A DNA stretch of 64,000 nt from Isoetes taiwanensis (lineage: Eukaryota; Streptophyta; Lycopodiopsida; Isoetales; Isoetaceae). The translations under genes and the position numbers were made by a program. This document shows, piece after piece, positions 1-12,366 of the stretch. The stretch covers positions 5,401,835 through 5,465,834 of the forward strand of contig JAJEKV010000032.1 of the NCBI GenBank assembly GCA_021234155.1, read 5' to 3'. The stretch's first letter is position 1; each line of letters opens with the position of its first letter. Below the pieces are notes generated by a model, which ran no database searches, was not told where the DNA came from, and worked only from the letters and a program-made list of their open reading frames with translations.

Positions 1-244
1 CTGCATGCATGAGACAAAAGCAAAAAACAAAAACAGACTTTAGTAAATGATAAATGTAAACAAGTCTCTCATTACATGTAAGTCATCAACCCTTTGACTT
101 GTTACGAATCAGCCATAGTGCATATAATAATGCAATAGCAGAGGAGAGAACTTGTCGTTCTCCTCAGATCTATGTGGATGGGAAAACCAATTCCATCCAA
201 CCTATGAAGAAAAACCATATGAAGTGGTTGGTATGAATATTTTT

Positions 245-1049
245 TTAAATCAGATGTGAAAAGAGAGAGTGGTTGTACTTGAGAGACACTGGATGAAGCT
301 TCTCAATGGAATCCTTGATGAAGAATTCATTCGCCAATAAACATAGGGTTAAAGCCACATGGATGCCACAACTGGTCGCATCAACTTGACTAAGCACATC
401 CATGTCCTGGATAATGAGAGGTGTTAGCCCATCTCGAACCTCCTCGGATGCACCTCTGATCTGCATATAAATTCTAAACATCTTGCATATTGGGTTGGCA
501 TTAACAAACATCCATTCCACTAATTCTACAAGCAATTTATGTACCTGTTGAACTGGACAACGGTACAACGCTCACCACATTTCTCCACAACTTGGGATTC
601 AAAACACAATCAGGTTGTTTGCACATCCTCGATGTCCCCAAGGACATGGCGATCGTCAAGGTCTCGAACTAGGACATACAACCACCAGTATGAACTATCA
701 TGATACAAAAGGATATCATATAAACGTATAAATATGCATACAATAGGGTATGACATTCCACTACCACTCACCCATGCACGACGGACCAAAACACCAATCA
801 TATCCTACTTCAATCAACTATTGGAACATAGGTGTCACGAAACAAAGGATCCAATGAAGATACACTCTCGTCATGGGTGGCAGATCCTCCATGAAAGGGG
901 TATGCACATGTGTAGTATGTGGGATCCATAAACAAGACACGCCCACGATCCTCGTGGGACAACAAGTGTCTAATAGTCCTACATGTATGCAAAACATATA
1001 TTAGAGAAAAATCAAGCATTGCATACAATATAAATACATGCCACTGCAC
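245..1049 (-). pseudogene. Ulp1-like (C48) cysteine protease remnant
   Basis: Three minus-strand open segments (1049-810, 801-610, 568-245) read in the order of a Ulp1/SENP C-terminal catalytic domain. The middle piece has SSYWWLYVLVRDLDD, which resembles the W-x-L-x-V-x-D strand after the catalytic His. The last piece has QVDATSCGIHV, resembling the Q-x-D-x-x-x-C-G catalytic Cys box. The usual His before W appears to be replaced (Y/W), and the segments lie in different frames, so a functional protease is unlikely unless unrecognised introns join them. Ulp1-like domains are often carried by plant MULE and CACTA elements, so this may be a transposon relic rather than a SUMO protease gene. The family call rests on two short motifs. 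Confidence 0.45.
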
Positions 1050-2250
1050 TTACATGATGTAGAACCACATATGCCAATCTTCCCACCAACCATCGTTATC
1101 GAACGCGCCTTGTGGAAGCTCGTCCAGTACTGCGGAATGGCTCAAGTGTGCCAACCCTGGAGGGCATTGGTATATCCATGTCATGGACAACAGTCTGTGT
1201 AGCAGGAGGACCTGCTGCATGGTCCATTGGAGTGGAGCTCGTGGAAGGTGATGGCTTATGGGCCAATGCCCACGCACTTTTGTCAACGATCGACTAATGT
1301 CGCCCAAGAAAAATGATGTTGGGGGTATAGAACTAGATAGTGCATCGGGCAGTGATGGGGCATGCGAAACAGAAGTGGGAGGAAGTGGGAGTACATGGGA
1401 GAAAAGAGGAGGAAGTGTGTGAAAAGGGAGTGGGCCGGTACACGTGGCATGTGCAGGTGCAACGATGGTGGTGGGAAGGGGGTGGTCCACATGGCAACGC
1501 GTGAAGGGGGGGTCTCGCGATGGAAAAGAAGCGTGTATGGTGGGGGACATGTGCCAACAAAAAAAGAGGATGGTGGCATGGGTGCTACACTAGAAGAGTA
1601 GGGGTTGGAAGACAAACGAGGAAAGAATGGACGAGACTTCGAGGATGGGAATGATGATGATACATATGGGAGTGATATGACAAGGGGTGGTCATATGGGG
1701 AGAGAACTAGAAGTATGGGAAAGAGAATAGGTGGTGGGAGAAAGAGGCGGCGGGCTGAGTGGTCATGGATGGGTACCCTCCCAGTGAGGTCCACATCGCA
1801 AGATGTGGATGGCATGAGTGATGTGCTCTCGATAGCAAAGCGAAAGACCTACTTGTGGAATTAGATAGTTCTAACTGTGCTGTCAAGTCTGTGGTAATGC
1901 CTAATCCATGCACGTCGGCTACCTCCGCGACATCCTCCTATGGCCTCTAGGTCAGTTGCCTAGTCCTCGATCGAGTAATCTCTCCTCCTCCTCAACAACA
2001 CCTCTGCCTGTGCCCAACCTAACTTGTGCCTGTCGGAGATGAACCTTTAGGCCCTCATCATGCATCGGTGAGCTTTGCACTCATGCCCCGCCATCCAACA
2101 TAATCCTTTTTATGGGTATCTCATCATTAGCTCCTCCTGCAGGAATGTCCTCTCAATGTTCTCCCACTCTGCCACCACCCATCTGTGGAGTCTGGCCCTA
2201 AAGTGTATCTCCTGCTGAGAGACTAGAAACTCTGCCCTGGCACATATGTC
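1050..2250. other. No recognised gene; proline-rich open frame on minus strand
   Basis: The only long open stretch is a minus-strand frame (1550-1050) rich in Pro, His and Ser, ending in DNDGWWEDWHMW. It lies directly upstream of the Ulp1-like relic and could be its N-terminal linker. It could equally be open by composition, because the plus strand is strongly purine-rich between 1360 and 1800. No conserved domain is recognisable. Confidence 0.3.
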
Positions 2251-2262
2251 TTGACCATGAAG

Positions 2263-2293
2263 GCTCTCTCTCTCCCTCCCTCCCTCCCTCCCT

Positions 2294-2366
<73 letters not shown>

Positions 2367-2384
2367 TCTTCTTCTTCTCTCTCT
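2263..2384. repeat. Pyrimidine microsatellite (TCCC/CT/CTT)
   Basis: An uninterrupted pyrimidine tract moves from TCCC repeats to a long CT repeat and then CTT repeats. It makes apparent ORFs of alternating Arg-Glu on the minus strand and Leu-Ser on the plus strand, which are artefacts. Long polypyrimidine tracts of this kind can form triplex DNA. Confidence 0.95.
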
Positions 2385-2399
2385 GCGCGTGCATCACAA

Positions 2400-3140
2400 G
2401 CTCGAGGCACCCATGGCCCGAGCTGGTTCATGTAGTGCGTCTTCACAAATATACATATCTAGACTCCAGCCACCACGGTCCCTTTGGAATCGTGTCGTGT
2501 GCAACCCTCATGCTCAAAAAACCATCTATCCCAGGGACCTTATAGGAGTCCCTGGATGGTGATCAATAACGACATATTCTCCAATTCCCATGGAGTTCGT
2601 CCCTAAAGAATTTTAATTCTAAGTTCACACAACTCTAAAGCAATGGACACAAAAATAAGTTTTCTCTACATACTGGAAGAATAATATGTTTCCTCTACGT
2701 ACTAGTAGAACTAAAGGAACAACAAATAAGCTTATACTAAGGGACTAACCTAAGCTTATACTAGGGACTAACCAGTCAAGCGCAAACGTCTTAATCAACT
2801 GTGGAACTAGTGGCGCTGCGCCACTACATCCTAGTCCGCATCTTTTCCCACCATATCTATATTAAATAATTACAAAAAAACCATAAGCATGTAATTTGCT
2901 AGAAGCATATAGTAAAAACTGCTAACAAAAAACACCTTGCAAACAAACAAATCATAAATTCTAAATGAATTGAATTCGCTAGTTTTCATCGTCATAACAT
3001 TGTCAAATTCTGATTGTGCAAAGTAAATCATTGAAGTTAGTATCCGTTTGAGTGGATATGGAAGGCTCATTTCAAAGCTTTTCTATGTTGCACCTGAGCT
3101 TAATATGTTGCATTAGGCTTTTTTTACTGCCACTGCCATT
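2400..3140. other. AT-rich spacer, nothing recognised
   Basis: No coding segment, repeat array or element end was recognised between the CT microsatellite and the G-rich tract. Confidence 0.5.
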
Positions 3141-3148
3141 TACATATG

Positions 3149-3190
3149 GTGGGGGAGGCGGAGGGGGAGGGGGAGGAGGAGGGGGGGGAG
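3149..3190 (+). repeat. G-rich tract with G-quadruplex potential
   Basis: A 42-bp run of G blocks of three to eight, separated by single A, C or GA. More than four G-triplets in succession meet the usual quadruplex pattern on the plus strand. Read as protein it gives only polyglycine. Confidence 0.85.
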
Positions 3191-3328
3191 ATGATGCAAT
3201 GAAATTGCACTTCGAGTGCTTTTGCATTAATATTTGAACCCGATACATGTGAAGTTCTGAGTTTAATTGCCTCTAAACCCTTTCACGTTTCTAATATATT
3301 CCATAGAAAGTAAAAACTTCGAAGAGGA

Positions 3329-4112
3329 TTTTTTTTTTTTTTTTTTTGAAGAACTGTGTCATCAATATATTAAAAGAATGGTAATGTTACAAAGCAAGTG
3401 AGGAGGAAGGAGAACTGCCCCAAAGAGACAGCAATACCTCGACACTCCACAACAAACTCACAGAAAAACTGCAACTCTACTGCTGTACAGACCGACCATC
3501 ACCATCTACAACACCCAAAAAGTCCTGCCAAATGGCAAACTTCCGCTCTACTACTCCCGGGAACACTAGAAAGCTTTGAAATAGCTTGTACCTGAGTCGA
3601 GGAATCGAGAGGTCAGTGGGGTGAATCCCCCCCCGAAGATCCACAACCGCCGCCGCTTCCAAATCAGCCACACAACCAAGCCCGCGCGACAAATGCAAGG
3701 CTTGCCGCGCAGAGCGGCCAAGCACCAAGATATACACATGAAGCGGCAAGAATGGCGGCTAGTCAATCTCTCCTGAAACAGAGCCCTAACTCAATCCTAG
3801 GCAGCCTGCAAGTGAGGGCATAAAACCAGACAATGCTCCACAGTCTCACGATGAAGGCCACAACAAGGGCAGAGAGGGCTCACACTCGGCCTAAACCGAG
3901 GGCATTCACCCCCGATACGGTGCACCACCGCCATATAAGCACCTAAACCTTCGATTGGGGAAGTGAGCTCCATGTCCACGTCCAAACCGAGCGCCATCGA
4001 GAACCCGGAAGCTGCAGAGACCACTTGCCTGAAGGGGGCAGTGTGTCATGAATAGCCAGCACCCGGTAAGAAGACCGCACAAAGCAAGAAGACACAACAC
4101 AACCACCCCAAT
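3329..4112 (-). mobile_element. 5'-truncated LINE, 3' end with poly(A) and zf-RVT domain
   Basis: A run of 19 T at 3329-3347 is the poly(A) tail of a minus-strand LINE. The adjacent sequence has the usual plant L1 ending (AT-rich, with ATATATTGATGACA on the minus strand). The segment at 4024-3797 encodes CPCCGLHRETVEHCLVLCPHLQ, a good match to the reverse-transcriptase zinc-binding (zf-RVT) domain at the C terminus of plant L1 proteins. Upstream it aligns without gaps to the LINE at 14.4 kb (YWGG, then S..F.R...R). Coding frames are shifted. The 5' side stops where the CACTA-like element begins, so the exact breakpoint between 4097 and 4112 is uncertain. Confidence 0.75.
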
Positions 4113-4121
4113 ACTGGGTCC

Positions 4122-4970
4122 ACATGTTGTTTTTTAGTGTGGTTTTTACTAAAAAACAACATCAAAAAACTACGTGTTGTTTTTTGTCCGATTTTGCTAG
4201 AAATGACGTGTAGTTTTTAGCCAAATTTTTATACATGTAGTTTTTTTTGTTAAAAGTCTACACGTAGAGTTTTGTCAAAATTATCTACACGTAGGAATTA
4301 CATGTGTGTCTACACGTTGTTTTTTAGAAGTAGATGTGGTTTTCGAGTGTTGCTTTTTCTAAAATAGACATGTGGTTCTTAATAAAACCTAAAAGGTCCA
4401 CATGTAGTTTTCAACTATTGTTTTGTATGAAAAAAACACTAAAAAAACTACGTATAGAATTTTGTCCGATTTTGCTAGAAACTACACGTAGTTTCTTTGT
4501 TTTTTTCTTTAACTATGTTGTTTCTAAATGTTGTTTTCTTAAAAAAATGATATGTGTTTTCTAGGAAGAATGTGGTTTTTTGTAAACTCTGTTGTTTCTA
4601 AGTGTTGTTTTCTTAATAAAATAATATGTGTTTTTGAAGAAGAATGTGGTTTTTTTTAACTCTGTTGTTTCTAAGTGTTGTTTTCTTAACAAAATGACAG
4701 GTGCTTTTTAAAAAGAATGTGGTTTTTTTTTAATTATGTTGTTTCTAAGTGTTTTTTTTTTTTTTATTGATACGTGTTTTTTAGGAAAAGTGTGGTTTTT
4801 AAGAAATAACTATTGTTTTCGAGTGTTATTTTTCTCACAAAAGAAGAATGTTGATACATAGATTTATATAAAATGAACATGCATAGATATATAGATTTAT
4901 ATAAAAAGAAGAATGTTGATACATAGATTTTTTTTTGGCAGCAAAATTTGCTTGCTGCCATTGATATCTG
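4122..4970. repeat. Left subterminal T-rich repeat array
   Basis: Degenerate copies of GTGTGGTTTTT, GTTGTTTTT and ACACGTAG recur throughout. Between about 4516 and 4800 a longer unit containing TGTTGTTTCTAAGTGTTG recurs at 4516, 4590, 4663 and 4737, a period near 74 bp. The motifs are the reverse complement of those in the array at 13230-13960, so the two arrays face each other across the element. Confidence 0.75.
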
Positions 4971-4979
4971 AAACAAATT

Positions 4980-5930
4980 TAAGAATACAATTGATTCTTA
5001 ACAAGATTTATACATTCCTGTATCCATACATTTGCCACGAATCCAATCCAATTGAACAAAACTCCAAGAACGGGGAAAGAGGTGGAATCTAGAAGATGGG
5101 GTAGAAATAAAAGGTAGATAAGACCTTAAGCAGGGTATCCGCTTCCCAGGCAGAGCCTGCCACATGCATTTGCAACCAGTCGAATAGAAGATTTGGCGGC
5201 AAAAAAATTGCAACGAAACCACGTGGCAAAGAACAAAACTTCCAAGTAACCCACGCTTTTTGGATTCCAAGATTATTTTAAGCCAAGCGTTTCAAACAGA
5301 AATATTCGGATGTAGATTTTGCGGGGCACTTGCCTCATATCTATGATAATTTGGTCCGTCACATCCGGCGCGCTAAGATCTTCAATCTCATCCGCACAAA
5401 GCTTGAAAAGGTGAGAAACTATAAGTTAATGAATCGGAAATATGGAGCAGATCGAAAGCAACTAGAGACTGGTTTGGTTTTGGTCGATGGTCCCGACAGA
5501 GGGCCCTTTTCCCCCTCATGTGCAGCCCTTCGAACCCCGATATGGAGGTTTTTTATGAGGAATTAAGAAGAAAGGAAATAATTTTAATGACGTAAATTTT
5601 CCCCGAAGAAGGTGAGGAGACAGACCGCAGCAGCTTCCAATGCCGAACAAAAACCCTCGAAGCCGGATCTTCCAAAGCTCGGTCGCCTATGGCCTCTCTG
5701 CAACCCACGACCCTGCCTCATCTTGCAGATCCTTGCAGCGTAATTATGAAGGCCCATTCTATTAAGTTAATGGTGCGACTTACGCTAGGCCGCCGCAAAG
5801 ATTAACATTAGATGCGGAGAGCGTGATAAGGCCGGGCTTTGGGTTTAAGTCCCGCATCGGAAGAGACCCAACATAGTGCCTCCAATCTTGGAGGGGTCCA
5901 AATCTATTGCGCAACTGAACAGAGTAACTT
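4980..5930. other. Element interior with one unassigned open frame
   Basis: The segment 5330-5566 (+) is open. It begins HIYDNLVRHIRRAKIFNLIRTK and has a possible 5' splice site (AAAAG/GTGAGA) near 5410. It could be a captured exon, but I recognise no family. The rest of the interval has no coding signal I can support. At 5852 there is a near match to the plant snRNA upstream element without a recognisable RNA gene after it. Confidence 0.25.
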
Positions 5931-6560
5931 GTGATTCATCCGCCGACAGCCTTTTTATCTCAACAATCGCTGATTTCAATGCAAATTTCAACCATTTGGG
6001 CGGCAAACATTCCCGAGGAAATAGGCGATCTTAAGCTCCCCGCAAAATCTAGAGTTGCAGAGGAACTGCTTGAATGGCTCCATACCTTGCGCATTGGGGC
6101 GCCTCAAAGTTTCCGAAATCTGGATTTATCCGACAATCGATTGAGCGGCAGCATTCCGTAATCATTTGGGGATCCGCGGAGCTGCAGAGGCTAGCAATCT
6201 CTGAACTCGATTATGGGCACTCTGCCCAGAATCTCCGGCAAACCGGCAAAATGAAGGTTTTGGAAGCGTTTGAGAATAGATTGAGGGCAGAAATTCCAAG
6301 CTCGATATCTGAGGTTAGAGAATGCACAAGAGCTAAATCTCTACGGAACGAAGTTTGGAAGGGGCGATTCCATGGTGCGTGCAAAGTTTGAACAAAATGG
6401 AGGCACCGGTTTTGCATACGAACAAGCTAAGCGGAGGCATTCCAAGCTCTATTGGGAGCATGTTGAAGCTTGAAACGCCGGGCTCTTCGAACCAAATCAA
6501 CGGATCGATTCAACCATTCCATGCCCAAAATCCGTTTCTTGTTAGTGGCATCTTCTAACC
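5931..6560 (+). pseudogene. Leucine-rich-repeat (receptor-kinase type) gene fragment
   Basis: Plant extracellular LRR signatures appear in changing frames: NIPEEIGDLKL near 6010, LDLSDNRLSGSIP ending at 6160, and NKLSGGIPSSIG near 6420-6455. These match the LxLxxNxLxGxIP consensus of LRR receptor kinases and receptor-like proteins. Stops and frameshifts separate the repeats, and neither a kinase domain nor a membrane segment is readable, so it is a dead fragment. It lies within the candidate CACTA-like element, away from any intact LRR gene, and may have been captured by that element. Confidence 0.7.
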
Positions 6561-6599
6561 ATCTTGGGAATTCTGATCGGAATGGCTATGGCGACAAGA

Positions 6600-7814
6600 G
6601 CATAAGTGTGGAGATGAAGGCGGCAGTGGCTGTTATCCGAGCAATGGAGCAATGGAGCAGTGGCCGGAATGGAGCTGGAGCAGTGCCCGCAATGGCGCTG
6701 GATCTGGACGCAGAGATGGAGGCATGAATTTCGGCGGCAAAGCTTACGCGCCAGAAATCCTCAAAACAAACAATAATAAACAATAATAGTTCAAATTTTG
6801 GCCAATGGAATGCGAGGACGAAGATCACAATCTTGACCATTTATTTCCGGAATCATCTTAGCCGTTCGTTTTTTTTAAATATAGACGTTGTTAGCTTATG
6901 TTCATGTTAAAGGGTTTAGTTGGGTTTTTTTAACCATGTTTTGTGACTGCACACTATTACAAAGGGATTGTCTTAGAACAAATGTCTTGTTTCAGAGTAT
7001 AGTGTTGTTTATATCACTTCCCCTATAAATATGTTGTTAAGAAACATGTTTTAGACATAGTTGTGATGTGGACCCAAAAAAATGTGATGTGCAAGCGGGA
7101 AAAAATTTCACATCAACAGGTAAGATCGGGATAGAGGGCTAAGATCTTTTGGCGCATAGAGCAATTTGGCCCCTGCACTTCCGATGAATGATTTTCTAGG
7201 ATAGCTCAGCATCGAGCTTCCGTCTGCACGGGATCAGCATGTATCCACCCATCAATTCAATAAACTTGCAAATCTTGACAAATATCATATCCAATTCTCG
7301 AGCTCTCTACAATGCAACCGTTGCAAGAATAGGAGGCGCTTATGTGTTAGTCATATAATGTGGCATGCCACATCTTCCAAAAAAATGACATGTCATTATG
7401 GTGAATATGCTTCTTCTAACAAGTTGCAAATTGCCGAGGCAAATTCTTCATTTTTCTATCCCTTCATCTTTTGCCATGTCACTCATAGTTGCCATCTCGC
7501 ATGCTCATGCCATGTCATCACCTATAACTTTTGTAAAAGTCACATTTTCAAAAAGAAAGAAGTTTGGTTTCTCTCTCTTATGGCACCTCATCATTTCTAG
7601 TGCCACATCACCTTGCTTGCCACTATTACCTACTTATTACACTAAAGAAATCTCCCTTTTCTTTTAATTGACCTAGTCATTTTCTATCTAAAGTGCAAAA
7701 ATGCTTAGTCATCATGCCACATAGCACACTATCCAAAGGAATGCCATGTCACCATGGAGAAATATGTTTTTTTTTTTAAGTTCTCTAGGCACCCGTTCAT
7801 CTTTTGCCACCTCA
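6600..7814. other. AT-rich element interior, nothing recognised
   Basis: No coding or structured element recognised. From 7340 the text is rich in TGCCAC and GCCATGTCA blocks, which foreshadow the foldback arm that starts near 7815. Confidence 0.4.
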
Positions 7815-10020
7815 GCACTCATCTTTTGCCACCTCAGCACTCCAAGCGGTGACATGGCATGCCAACTAAGTAAGGCCAAGTTTTGACTAGGCCAAAAATG
7901 AAAAGATGTCCATCTTTGGTCTTTTCATTGGGTGATGTTGGCAAATTTTGGTTGACATGGCTAGATGGTGGTGATGTGGACATGATGACTAGGACTTTAT
8001 GCAAGAAATATGATCACCTTTGGAATTTTTGGTGGAGGAGTTTGGCAAGGGGTAGAATAGAGGGATCTTGAAGAACTTAAAGCGCTGACACCCTTCCCCA
8101 AATCGAACCAGGCCAGGACTTTGCGCGGCTTCCTCACCAGAAGGGAGAGGCCAGATCCCAGGAGACGAACCTCAAAAAGGTTGTGGAGGCAGCCTTTCCT
8201 GCCAACGATCCTCCGGGAGGGCAAATGCCAATGCCCCCCTCCTGGAGCTCGGTTTCCCTATCCGACCGTTGAATCCAACGTTCAAGTAACCTGCTTCGAG
8301 CAAATTCAAAACAATCCAAGATCCGTCCGGGAGAACTTATCAAACGCTGAAGCGTCCCGCGGCAGGCATCGTAGAAACCCAAGTGTTTTGTCGTTCGAGC
8401 AGTACAAAGGCTCTGGAATGGAGATTTGACTTCGCCATGTCGTCCGGAATGGAAAATTTACCTTAGGGACCAAGTCACACGGTCATTTTTGGCAACAAAA
8501 GAAATACGAACCTCTACATGACAGTATTCCACAGCCACCTCTTAGGCCAATTGACTACGAACGTGTTGGACATGAGCTACCTTGGCGCTTCTTGGAGAAA
8601 GCGTAGTCTTCCGCCCACGAAACTTGGTCTCAAGGGTAATGTCGATGTTTTGAGTCCATTGGCAGAGTCGGTTTATAGTTCCGGAGTAGGAGAGTTGCCC
8701 ATCCATGGCCAAGGGCCTTTGGGAGAGGACCTTTAGGGACCGTTCGGAAAGTTTAAGGTCCATCTTAAAGCGTCAACACCCTCCCTTTACGATGACATTG
8801 TGCAAGATCCTGGTCGAATCGACTAGGATATGGCCTCCAAATGTAAATCGCATTGTGTTGCTAGGTTATTGAAGGGTTTACGTTATGGAGGTCGAGATTT
8901 AGTCGCTTGCACTTAGGACATGGTCAAGAAGCTGCAGTTAAAAACATGAAGCAATAGGAACTGAAGGAATGGGGTTTGGATCTATTGGCCATCCCGAATG
9001 ATCCCAAACAATTTTGCTACTGCAAAAGGCGCTCTTGGCTTCTACTTGCCATTCTGGGAAGAGGATAAATCCAAACCCCATTCCGTCAATTCCTATTGCT
9101 TCGGTTTTCAATTGCAGCTTCTCGGCCATGTGCCAAGTGCAACCGACTAAAACTCGGCCTCCAAAATATAAACCCTTCAATAACCTAGCAACATACAGGG
9201 TTTACGTTTCGGAGGCCATATCTTAGTCACATTCGATCAGGACCTTGCATAATGTCATCATGTAGAGGGAGGGTGTTGACACCAGAAGATGGACCCTTAA
9301 AACCTTCCGGAAGCAGTTCATCCCAAAGGTCCTCTTCCGAAGGCCCTTGGCCACGGACAAGCAACTCTCCCACTCCAAACAGAAACCGACTCGCCAATGG
9401 ACTCAAAACATCGACATTACCCCTCGGGACCAAGTTTCGTGGGTTAAGACCACCCTTTCTCCAAGAAGCGCCAAAGAAGCTCATGTCCAACATGTTCCTA
9501 GTCAATTGGCATAGAGATGGCTACAGAATATTGTCATGTAGAGGGTTCGTGTTTCTTTCGTTGCCGAAAATGACCGTATAACTTGGTCCCTAGGGTAATG
9601 TCACCATTCTGGACGATATGGCAAAGTCAAATCTCCATTCCGGAGCCTTTGTACTGCTCGAACGACAAAACACTTGGGTTTCTACATGGTCGAGCGCAGG
9701 ACGCTTCACGGTTTGATAAGTTCTCCCGAACGGATCTTGGGAAGCAGCTTACTTGAATGGTGGATTCAACGGTCGGATAGAGAAATCGAGCTCCGGGAGG
9801 GGGGGCATTGGCATTTGCCTGCCCGAAGGAGCACTGGTAGGACTGGTCCATGTCACCACCATCTAGCCATGTCACCCAAAATTTGCCGACATCACCCAAT
9901 GAAAAGACCAAAGATGGATATCTTTTCATTTTTGGCCTAGTCAAAACGTGGCCTTGCTTACTTGGCATGCCATGTCACCACTTGGAGTGCCTAGGTGGCA
10001 TGTTGGAGCCCACATGGCAT
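7815..10020. repeat. Large foldback (inverted repeat, arms about 1 kb)
   Basis: Sequence from about 7815 to 8995 reappears as its reverse complement from about 9055 to 10020. Matched pairs seen along the arms include 7868-7935 with 9895-9965, 8517-8770 with 9260-9545, and 8855-8990 with 9057-9215. The loop is roughly 60 bp, centred near 9025. The left arm is about 200 bp longer, which fits a deletion in the right arm around the part matching 7984-8140. Open frames in the two arms encode near-identical peptides in opposite orientation because they are copies of one another. If transcribed, it would fold into a hairpin RNA about 1 kb long. Confidence 0.88.
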
Positions 10021-12290
10021 GTTTGAGCCACCTTGGCATGACTAGATAAAATTATGCAATGCCACTAACCATACATATCACGAGCGACAAAGTTTTGAAT
10101 AACAAAATGAAATTGGAAAGCACATTGAGGCTACGGTTCTAAAATGGGGGCTTGGCCCAGAAAAATCCACCCATTTTTTGAAATTCTAGACAAGTCAAAA
10201 TATTTTCGACAATTTTCCAGCTTTAAAAGCAAAAAAATCCAGCAAATACACTACAAAATGCCCTATCAATAGTTTTTCTAGGCCATCTTAAATGCATGCC
10301 ACGCGGCATTTTCTCTAGTTACTTACACTACCCACAAATAAGCAATAGATTCCTACAAATAAGCAATAGGGCTTAGTTCAAATTATTATTTATGGGCCTT
10401 TGGTTGAGGACTCCTTGCTCAATGCGGCTATGGTCTCAGTTTATGAGTTGGGCGTTAGTACAAAAAGGATTAAATGGTAGAAATTTATCACTTTAGCATT
10501 ACCACACCATACCAATATCTAAAAGCATATGGGCTAATCTTTTTTTCTCTCTATTTTCTACATTCATTCTTTCTATATATGACCTTCAATGACATTTGAA
10601 TTTGACTTAGTTATAGATGTAATAAGTTGCAAGTTTGAAACCCTTCTTTTTAAGTTTTTGGAGTTTTCACTTTTAAAACCATAGTCCATAAGCTCCTTTT
10701 AATACTTTACCATGTCTCAATTGCTTCATAATGGAATGAGAAATGCATAAGCGAATCTCATGCAAATGAAAAACATGCACCTGCAAGGCAAGAAAAAAAC
10801 TTTGACTCAAACAAAGTGCTTAAGTAGGCACGTATCCATACAACATCTCTTGTTTCTATGGCATTACCCCAGACAACTAAACCCATAAAACTGCACATAC
10901 GACACAACCCATAAAATTGCAATGTTTCGCAAAGTACTTGCATCACATTTATATTCTAAAGCTTAGCTAAGATACAGTGTACATAACCTAGATAGTGGGC
11001 AAAAAAAAAAGGCATGGCAGACTCATTTCGAAGGAATTAACTTTATACCATGCTATTAGCTCTACAGAAAAGAAGCTCAATTGCTCAAATCCATTTCTAC
11101 AAAATTGAATTCATATCGAAATGGGTACCAAGTAACAATGTCAAAAATTGGAAAAAAAATGCCATTTGCATGAGTTAGCTAACGGACAAAAAGTTTTTGT
11201 GTAAGTTGAATTTCATGAGCTTGTGAATTAACTGGCCCATTGGCAAAATTTCTCTAAGATAAGAGTAGAGCACTCAATGGGCTAGAGTGGAAACAAGCTT
11301 GACCTTATTGAGACAAACATGACATGTGCCCCAACATACACTTAGTACTAAATAAGTGGTTTGCACAATTGACTGTTGGTGCAGCAAAAAAGAGGTGTTG
11401 TTGGTTTAGCCCATATTTCATTCTTGTTGTAGATATCAGGTCGAAAGAAATAAAAAGCCCTGTTCTTGCCTTCGGAAACTGGGGCAAATTCGGCCTGCAT
11501 ACTGCCTGGCACTCTGGCAATTCTGTGCTCAAATCATTCTATCCCTTTTTTCTCTTTTGGCTTTGATGCATTTGGTTCAAGGATCTGCCCCTTTTTCGAT
11601 CTCCTTGTTTTATGCACCTTCTTGAATCGGCCATCAACATTCTACGTTCAGAACAGCTCTATTGCTGAAGAATTGGCACACAAATTTTGTTGTACGCAGA
11701 TGGGGAAGTGATTCAAGCTTTGCAATTTTGTTTAGCAATGTCTACAGTGCTCTTTGCAAAACCCATGGCATTCATGTGCTTCAAGACAATAAGGATGGAT
11801 CATTCGATTATCCATGCCTTCAATGCCTTATCCTGATGTATGGCTTGCCCTTTTGAAAGGAAGCTTTTCATAACTATGAGGGTGTGATGGTGTGCATGTA
11901 TTGCCTTTGATCTCACTTGTATCACCTCAAGCTTGATGTGTTTAAACTCAACTGCGCTCTGATACGCTGTGTGCGTATTATATTTATGTACAGATGTTTT
12001 TGGCTGTTTATGTACATATGTTCTTGGCCGTTCTTAACATGTGACACCATGCATTGTAATATCAGGTACATTGAAAATATCTATTCTTGTTATTCAATGG
12101 TTTTATGTGCATGTATTTTATTGGTATTCAATGGTTCAGTCTTAGAAACAAGCACTTATATATTAAGAAAGCACTTAAATATATGCTCATTAGATAATGC
12201 CAAAACTCATTTGTTTGCTATTGCAAATTATGCAATCTTTGTGACAATGGAAAAACTGCAATTCTTAAGTTTTGATGTTTCTTCAAAACT
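10021..12290. other. AT-rich element interior, no recognised gene
   Basis: Several open frames of 60-126 codons exist (for example 11917-12297 +), but they are Leu/Cys/Phe-rich, lack recognisable motifs and fit chance in AT-rich DNA. No transposase motif was found. Confidence 0.4.
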
Positions 12291-12366
12291 ACATTAAAAA
12301 AAACATGTGTATGAGTACGAAAACAACACGTGGTTTCACTACAAACAATGAAAATAATGCGTCGAC

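Noticed and set aside
2110-2562. Arg-Glu and Leu-Ser ORFs around 2300
   Set aside because: They are translations of the CT microsatellite in several frames, not genes.
3052-3237. Polyglycine ORF
   Set aside because: Produced by the G-rich tract; no other coding evidence.
5850-5865. GTCCCGCATCG, one base from the plant snRNA upstream sequence element RTCCCACATCG
   Set aside because: No TATA box at the proper distance and no recognisable U-snRNA sequence follows.
10249-10260. CACTACAAAATG as the left partner of the CACTA end at 13131
   Set aside because: Similarity fades after about 8 bp and the flanking triplets (ATA and GTT) do not match. The same stretch at 35388 also lacks a partner.
11917-12297. 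126-codon ORF (+)
   Set aside because: Cys/Leu/Phe-rich text typical of AT-rich non-coding DNA; no motif, no homologue recognised.
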